Origin: JASJAR01 sp039198225
Lineage (GTDB): Bacteria; Pseudomonadota; Alphaproteobacteria; Rhodobacterales; Rhodobacteraceae
Assembly: GCA_039198225.1 (NCBI GenBank)
Contig: JBCCTQ010000011.1
Span: 1 to 64,000 of the forward strand
DNA: 64,000 nt
Reading direction: 5' to 3'
This document shows positions 58,989 through 64,000 of the stretch, piece by piece. Each line of letters starts with the position of its first letter. Position 1 is the stretch's first letter. A program made the translations under genes and the position numbers. The notes beneath the pieces were generated by a model. The model searched no databases. It saw only the letters and a list, made by a program, of their open reading frames with translations, and was not told the origin of the DNA.

Positions 58989-60656
58989 ATGGCAATGGCC
59001 GATACATTCAAACTCACGCTGGCACAGCTTAACCCCACCGTGGGTGACATTCGCGGAAATGCCGACAAGGCCCGTGTGGCTTGGGCCGAGGCCAAGGCCG
59101 CCGGCGCGGACATGGTGGTGTTCACCGAAATGTTCATCCTCGGCTATCAGCCCCAGGATCTGGTTATGAAACCGGCGGTGGAGGCGGCGTCGGCGAAGGC
59201 CATCGCCGCCCTCGCGACCGATTGTGCCGACGGCCCGGCCCTTGGCATCGGCGCGCCGTGGGCCCACGGGGACAAACTCTATAATGCCTATTTCATCCTC
59301 GAAGGGGGCGAGGTTAAGGCCCGGATCCTTAAGCATTTTCTGCCCAACGAGACAGTGTTTGACGAGGTCCGTCTTTACGAGCCTGCGCCGATTTCGGGGC
59401 CCTACCGGATCGGACCGGTCCGGATTGGGACGCCGATTTGCGAAGATGCGTGGCATCCGGATGTGGCAGAGGCCCAGGCCGAAAGCGGGGCGGAAATCCT
59501 CGTCGTGCCCAACGGTTCACCCTATTACCGGGGGAAGTTCGACCGCCGGATGGGGCTCATGGTTATGCGGACCGTCGAGACAGGGTTGCCGCTCGTTTAT
59601 CTCAACATGGTCGGTGGACAGGATGACCAGGTGTTTGATGGCGCGTCCTTCGTCCTAAACCCCGGCGGTGCGCTGGCCGCGTCGCTCCCGGCCTTTGAAG
59701 AAGCCGTGGTCCATGTGGACTTTGCCCGTACTGAAAATGGCTGGCGGGCCGTGGAGGCCGAGCGGCAGGTCTACCCCGACGCTTGGGAACAAGACTACCG
59801 GGCCATGGTTCTGAGCCTTCAGGATTATTTCCTAAAGACAGGTTTTGCCAAAGCGGTGCTGGGCCTTTCAGGTGGGGTTGATTCCGCTCTCGTGGCCGCG
59901 ATTGCCGCCGATGCGCTCGGCCCAGAGAATGTACGCTGTGTGATGTTGCCGTCGCGGTTTACCTCCGAGACCTCCCTCGAAGACGCCGCCGCGGTGGCCA
60001 ACGCGCTGGGCTGTCGGCTTGATACGGTGCCGATCTCGGGCGGTGTTGTGGCGGTGGGCGAGGCACTGGGCCCGCTCTTTAACGGGCACGACGAGGATGT
60101 GACCGAGGAGAACATCCAGTCGCGTTTGCGGGGCCTGACCCTCATGGCAATCTCGAACAAATTCGGCGAGATGCTCTTGACGACGGGCAACAAATCCGAA
60201 GTCGCCGTGGGATATGCGACGATCTACGGGGATATGTCAGGCGGATATAACCCTCTGAAGGATCTGTATAAAACTAGAGTTTTCGAGACCTGTCGCTGGC
60301 GGAATGCCAATCACCGGGACTGGATGAAAGGGCCGGCGGGGGAGGTGATCCCGCCTCGGGTGATCGACAAACCCCCCACCGCCGAGCTTCGCGAGAACCA
60401 AACCGATCAGGATAGCCTGCCGCCCTATGAAGATCTCGACCGGATGCTTGAAGCTCTGATCGACTCCGAGGCAAGCGTCGCGGACGTGGTCGCGATGGGC
60501 TATGATCGCCAGACCGTCGAGAAGGTCGAGCGTTTGATCTATATCGCCGAGTATAAACGGTTCCAATCGGCGCCGGGTACGCGCCTTACGCCGCGGGCGT
60601 TCTGGCTCGATCGCCGCTATCCGATCGCTAATCGATTTCGAGATCTCGTCGAGTAG
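58989..60656 (+). CDS. nadE: Glutamine-dependent NAD+ synthetase
   Basis: A 555-residue two-domain enzyme. The N-terminal nitrilase-type glutaminase has its triad Glu47 (TEMF), Lys115 (LKHFLPN) and Cys151 (GTPICEDAW). The C-terminal synthetase has the PP-loop LSGGVDSAL at 293-301 and ends with the NadE tail (FKRFQSAPGTR-like, here YKRFQSAPGTRLTP). It makes NAD from nicotinate-adenine dinucleotide using glutamine ammonia. An ATG two codons downstream is nearly equivalent as a start. Confidence 0.96.
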   Translation: MAMADTFKLTLAQLNPTVGDIRGNADKARVAWAEAKAAGADMVVFTEMFILGYQPQDLVMKPAVEAASAKAIAALATDCADGPALGIGAPWAHGDKLYNAYFILEGGEVKARILKHFLPNETVFDEVRLYEPAPISGPYRIGPVRIGTPICEDAWHPDVAEAQAESGAEILVVPNGSPYYRGKFDRRMGLMVMRTVETGLPLVYLNMVGGQDDQVFDGASFVLNPGGALAASLPAFEEAVVHVDFARTENGWRAVEAERQVYPDAWEQDYRAMVLSLQDYFLKTGFAKAVLGLSGGVDSALVAAIAADALGPENVRCVMLPSRFTSETSLEDAAAVANALGCRLDTVPISGGVVAVGEALGPLFNGHDEDVTEENIQSRLRGLTLMAISNKFGEMLLTTGNKSEVAVGYATIYGDMSGGYNPLKDLYKTRVFETCRWRNANHRDWMKGPAGEVIPPRVIDKPPTAELRENQTDQDSLPPYEDLDRMLEALIDSEASVADVVAMGYDRQTVEKVERLIYIAEYKRFQSAPGTRLTPRAFWLDRRYPIANRFRDLVE

Positions 60657-60721
60657 GTATTCCCCGCAATCGTTAGGGAGCGCATGCCGGTCCAGCCAGG
60701 ATTAGGCCCGTTGTCGCTTCC

Positions 60722-60880
60722 TCAGCCCCAGAGCGTCCAAAGTCGGCTCGTAATGACAAGATCCAAGCAGCCAGGGAACAAGATCGAAGCGCAATGAGGG
60801 AGATCTTGGCCTTTTCCGGCGTAGGCTGGGGTAAGGGTCGTTGTCGCCGCAATAAGGGTGACGATCGCGATTTTCTTCAT
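60722..60880 (-). CDS. 52-residue secreted peptide
   Basis: An ideal ribosome site (GGAG, seven bases before ATG) and a classic signal peptide (MKKIAIVTLIAATTTLTPAYA) precede a 31-residue mature part with two cysteines (HCASILFPGC) and a Trp-rich end. It lies 76 bases downstream of the kinase gene on the same strand. I know no named family. The signal peptide and site make real translation likely, although the mature part could be a truncated remnant. Confidence 0.55.
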   Translation of the reverse strand: MKKIAIVTLIAATTTLTPAYAGKGQDLPHCASILFPGCLDLVITSRLWTLWG

Positions 60881-60956
60881 CTCAATTCTCCTGCGTAAAT
60901 GTGGAGAGCGAACGCCAATACGTACCGCTGGTCAATTGCGGAATACCCTCCCTCGT

Positions 60957-61910
60957 TCAGATCGCCTCGCAGGTGCAATCCTTGATCAGACTGGCGACGG
61001 TGTCTTTGTCGCAAAGCCGCGTGGCTTCGGTGGCCACTGCGGCGCTGGCAGCCGCGACGCCGTGGCGAAGGCAGTCGGGCAAGGGTTCGCGCCGGGCCAG
61101 GCTCAAAGCAAATGCGCCGACAAAACTGTCCCCAGCGCCGACTTTCGAGATCACTTCGACCGGCGAGCTTTGCACCGAATGCCACCGGCCATCGGCCGAA
61201 GCCAAGACTGACCCATCGGCTCCCCGGGCCACGATCACGATGCGGGCGACGCCTTTTGAGACAAGGCTTTGGGCGAAATCCGCCGTGTCTTCGCGGGTTG
61301 GAAGATCCTTGCCGGCCAGCTCTTCAGCCTCGGCATCGTCCATCCGAAGGACCGCCACCGCTTCACGTGGTTCCTCAGCGAGGTGAAAGAGGGCGGGCCC
61401 CGACGTGTCGACCAAAAGTTGAGCACCCCGGTCGCGGACGTGATCGGCCAGGATCGAAGGGAAATCCTTGGCCACCCCTGGTGGCTGGGAGCCCGACAAG
61501 ACCACCAGCGTGCCGTCCCCCGCCGCTTGGTCTATCGAGCGGAGACCCCGGCCCACATCTCCGTCTTCCCATGAGGGGCCTGGCGTGACGAAACGGAACT
61601 GTTCTTTCGTGGCTTCATCGATGACCGACATCGACTGACGCGTCTCCCCGGGGCCTTGAAACGCAACTGTCGGAACACCTTCGAGGGCCAAAAGCTGCAA
61701 AAGATGCGCCCCCGTCGCGCCCCCGATAGCCACCAATGCGGTAGCCTGGCCCCCCAAGAGCCGGATGGCACGGGCCACATTGATCCCACCGCCGCCCGGA
61801 TCGATCTGCGGCTCGGAACAACGGAGCTTCAATTCCGGGAGGATCTTCGGCGCCGTTGTCGCGAAGTCCACCGTGGGGTTGAGGGTGATCGTAAGGATAT
61901 CGGTGCGCAT
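60957..61910 (-). CDS. PfkB-family hexose kinase (1-phosphofructokinase/tagatose-6-P kinase type)
   Basis: A 317-residue kinase. The N-terminus ITITLNPTVDFATTA and LRCSEPQIDPGGGGINVARAIRLLGG are diagnostic of the 1-phosphofructokinase/PfkB branch, and KVGAGDSFVGAFALSLA is the catalytic signature. It phosphorylates fructose-6-phosphate or a phosphosugar. No PTS genes are adjacent, so a PfkB-like minor phosphofructokinase is as likely as FruK. Confidence 0.88.
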   Translation of the reverse strand: MRTDILTITLNPTVDFATTAPKILPELKLRCSEPQIDPGGGGINVARAIRLLGGQATALVAIGGATGAHLLQLLALEGVPTVAFQGPGETRQSMSVIDEATKEQFRFVTPGPSWEDGDVGRGLRSIDQAAGDGTLVVLSGSQPPGVAKDFPSILADHVRDRGAQLLVDTSGPALFHLAEEPREAVAVLRMDDAEAEELAGKDLPTREDTADFAQSLVSKGVARIVIVARGADGSVLASADGRWHSVQSSPVEVISKVGAGDSFVGAFALSLARREPLPDCLRHGVAAASAAVATEATRLCDKDTVASLIKDCTCEAI

Positions 61911-61982
61911 CTGGGGGCTCCTCGGCGGCGCGCCCCTTGTGAGATGTTAGCGCCAACATTGCAAGCGCCGATCTAGAGCGTC

Positions 61983-62483
61983 TCACTCCACCCTTTGCGC
62001 GCCACGATGCTCAATGATTGTAAATCCCTCGGCGGGGTTAGGGGGTACAAAATGCTTGGCAAATCGCCAATATTGCTCCTCCGAAACATGGAATTGATGC
62101 GCGGCCTCGGCATTTCTTTTGCGCAGGCGTGCAAGGCACTCTTCATCGGGCGGCATTAGGACATGAAGTTTGTGCTCGGCCCCAGTCTCCTCCAGGATCT
62201 CCCGCAGCCACACACGGCTGTCAACCGTGTTGGCCGGAAAATCCAGAACAAGCGATGTCCCCGCATTCAAGAGCGCCGAAACGTGGCGACCCATGATCTT
62301 TCGCAGTTTACCCGCACAGCGCGCATAATCCTTGGGGAGGGAAAGCTGATCGGCAAATAGCGCGGCGAGCCAATCGTCTTCGGAGATCAAGACGGCGTCA
62401 TCTTCCTGGGCGATCCTGGCGGCCAGCGTGGATTTTCCCGCGGCGATCTTTCCGCAGAAAAGGTGAAGGATTGCGTCGCCCAT
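61983..62483 (-). CDS. P-loop kinase-like ATPase
   Basis: A 166-residue AAA_33-type protein. Walker A is CGKIAAGKST at about residues 10-19, SEDDWLAALF follows as a lid or substrate region, and LVLDFPANT is a Walker B-like strand. Small kinases of this type phosphorylate nucleosides, sugars or antibiotics; the substrate is unknown. It is followed on the same strand by the kinase gene 72 bases away. Confidence 0.82.
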   Translation of the reverse strand: MGDAILHLFCGKIAAGKSTLAARIAQEDDAVLISEDDWLAALFADQLSLPKDYARCAGKLRKIMGRHVSALLNAGTSLVLDFPANTVDSRVWLREILEETGAEHKLHVLMPPDEECLARLRKRNAEAAHQFHVSEEQYWRFAKHFVPPNPAEGFTIIEHRGAQRVE

Positions 62484-62501
62484 AGCGGTGTCTCCGGCTC
62501 C

Positions 62502-62906
62502 TTAGGTCCACCATTCGTCGATCGACGCGATATCGGCATCCGACCAACCGAAATGATGCGCCAATTCATGCACATAAACATGGGTGACCAAGGTTCCGAG
62601 CGCCACATCCCCCCGCGCCACCCATTCCTCTAAAATGGCCCGTCGAAAAAGCCAGATCGTGTCGGGGCCTTGCGGCTGGTCCATCACCGATTTTTCCGTG
62701 AGCGGGATCCCGTCATAGAGGCCGGTGAGCGCGAAAGGGTCGTCCATGTCTAGGCCCGCTAGCATTTCGTCCGAGGCGAAGTCTTCGATCCGCAGCACCA
62801 CTTGGGCGGCAGCGTCTCGGAACGCCTCTGGCAGGCCGGCAATGGCCGCTTTTACAAGCGCCTCGAAATCGGCGGCATCGGGGGCGGTGTCCTCGGCGAA
62901 ACGCAT
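62502..62906 (-). CDS. Minimal zinc metallopeptidase
   Basis: A 134-residue protein of the minimal MtfA-unrelated zincin family often found in alphaproteobacteria. The HELAHHFGWSD motif near residues 113-123 gives HExxH plus a downstream Asp. The N-terminal part is helical. Such proteins are thought to be cytoplasmic peptidases but are little studied. It lies 18 bases upstream of the P-loop kinase gene on the same strand, and is divergent from gltX. Confidence 0.83.
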   Translation of the reverse strand: MRFAEDTAPDAADFEALVKAAIAGLPEAFRDAAAQVVLRIEDFASDEMLAGLDMDDPFALTGLYDGIPLTEKSVMDQPQGPDTIWLFRRAILEEWVARGDVALGTLVTHVYVHELAHHFGWSDADIASIDEWWT

Positions 62907-62964
62907 GGCCGCGATATGGACAAATCAGGGCCCCTGTGGAAGAGCCGACGGCCAGGAGGCCCCC

Positions 62965-64000
62965 ATGACCGTCACCCGCTTCGCTCCGTCCCCCACCGGC
63001 TATCTCCATATCGGAAACCTTCGGACGGCGCTTTTTAACTACATGATCGCGCGGAAGGCCGGGGGCACGTTCATCCTCCGGCTCGATGACACCGATCCCG
63101 AACGGTCAAAACCCGAATTCGCCGATGCGATCCAGGAAGACCTGGAATGGCTTGGGCTCACGTGGGACCGGGTCGAAAAGCAATCCGACCGGCTCGACCG
63201 CTACGCCGCGGCCGCCGATGCCTTACGGGAGGCGGGGCGGTTTTATGAGGCCTTCGAGACGCCGACCGAGCTCGACCTCAAGCGAAAAAAGCAACTCAAC
63301 ATGGGCAAACCCCCGGTCTATGACCGGGCAGCCCTGGCGCTGTCGGACGAGGAAAAGGCGAAGCTCCGCGACAAGCGGGGCGAAGGTGTCTGGCGGTTTC
63401 AGCTCGATCATACGCGGATCGAATGGCATGACGGAATCTTGGGCGAGACCTCAATTGACGCAGCCTCGGTGAGCGATCCGGTGCTCATCCGCCAGGATGG
63501 CCAGGTGCTCTATACACTTGCTTCCGTTGTCGATGACACGGAGATGGGGGTGACCCATGTGGTGCGGGGGTCCGACCACGTGACCAACACCGCGACCCAA
63601 ATCCAAATTATGGAAGCCTTGGGCGAGGCGCCTCCGTCCTTTGCGCACCATTCGCTTTTGACCGGTCCCCAGGGCGAGGCACTGTCAAAACGGCTCGGCA
63701 CGCTGGCGCTCCGCGATCTTCGGGCGCGGGGCATTGCACCGATGGCCGTCTTGTCGCTTCTCGCGCGGCTCGGGTCCTCGGATCCGGTGGAGCTTCGGGG
63801 CTCAATGGATGAACTGATCGAGGGGTTCGACATTTCCCGCTTTGGTGCGGCGCCAACGAAGTTTGACGAGGCCGATCTCGATCCCCTAACCGCTCGCCAT
63901 CTCGCGGGGCTGCCTCTGTCGTCGGTCAAAGGCCGGCTGAGCGAGATAGGCGTTCCCGAAGAATTGCAGCTCCATTTTTGGACCGTCTGCCGAGAAAACA
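62965..64000 (+). CDS. gltX: Glutamyl-tRNA synthetase (5' part; cut by window edge)
   Basis: The first 345 codons of a class I synthetase that charges tRNA-Glu or tRNA-Gln. PSPTGYLHIGNLRTALFN carries the HIGH-type motif at residues 8-25, and TLASVVDDTEMGVTHVVRG is the substrate pocket. The KMSKS-type loop reads ALSKRLG instead of the usual KLSKRHG, as in one of the two alphaproteobacterial GluRS types. AGGAGG lies seven bases before the ATG. Expected length is about 440-470 residues, so about a quarter is missing. Confidence 0.96.
   Translation, partial: MTVTRFAPSPTGYLHIGNLRTALFNYMIARKAGGTFILRLDDTDPERSKPEFADAIQEDLEWLGLTWDRVEKQSDRLDRYAAAADALREAGRFYEAFETPTELDLKRKKQLNMGKPPVYDRAALALSDEEKAKLRDKRGEGVWRFQLDHTRIEWHDGILGETSIDAASVSDPVLIRQDGQVLYTLASVVDDTEMGVTHVVRGSDHVTNTATQIQIMEALGEAPPSFAHHSLLTGPQGEALSKRLGTLALRDLRARGIAPMAVLSLLARLGSSDPVELRGSMDELIEGFDISRFGAAPTKFDEADLDPLTARHLAGLPLSSVKGRLSEIGVPEELQLHFWTVCREN

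Overview
The window looks like a chromosome segment of a GC-rich alphaproteobacterium, most likely Rhodobacterales (Roseobacter/Rhodobacter group). This is inferred from gene content and style: mreB-mreC-mreD-mrdA-rodA in one block, a leucine leader peptide before leuA, a GluRS with a divergent KMSKS loop, split altronate-dehydratase-type genes, and a dispersed CTCCGGCGGGAG...TTTTT hairpin. No species is claimed.

Region 1 (1-18836) is accessory. It starts with a short tyrosine recombinase and a small membrane peptide. A tightly overlapping minus-strand operon follows (10703 down to 1300): a two-piece UxaA-like dehydratase, an HpcH/HpaI aldolase, an enolase-superfamily dehydratase, a complete sugar ABC importer, an aldo/keto reductase and a lactonase-type amidohydrolase. 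A divergent GntR regulator and an aldehyde dehydrogenase complete the set. Together they can import a deoxy-sugar such as L-fucose or L-rhamnose, oxidise it to the lactone, open and dehydrate it, cleave the keto-deoxy acid to pyruvate plus lactaldehyde, and oxidise the aldehyde. A membrane AraC-type regulator and a divergent secreted esterase come next. A compact integrative element then abuts tRNA-Ser(GCT): two unrecognised genes, two helix-turn-helix proteins, a micro-ORF and an intact integrase.

Region 2 (18837-41430) is mostly core. It holds tRNA-Ser, an RND pump with its TetR regulator and a perfect operator, dtd, a PfkB kinase, a zinc-ribbon/CAP/SPFH trio of envelope-associated proteins, moaA, a HAD-fold protein without its catalytic aspartates, glmU-glmS, phosphoglycolate phosphatase, a DegT-type aminotransferase, several small genes, lysE and yebC.

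Region 3 (41427-64000) carries hydantoinase/oxoprolinase subunits A and B, a D-2-hydroxyacid dehydrogenase, the rod-shape/elongation operon, a broken gene for a surface-sorted protein (in-frame stop plus a probable start-codon loss), leuA behind a leucine-rich leader peptide that may be leaderless, a phosphatase, a beta-propeller-like secreted protein, an SDR, an 18-repeat MORN protein, nadE, a second PfkB kinase, a P-loop kinase, a minimal metallopeptidase and the first 345 codons of gltX, cut by the window edge.

Many start codons were moved inward from the longest open frame, using ribosome-binding sites, ATGA/TGATG overlaps with neighbours, or family-typical N-termini; this is stated in each entry.
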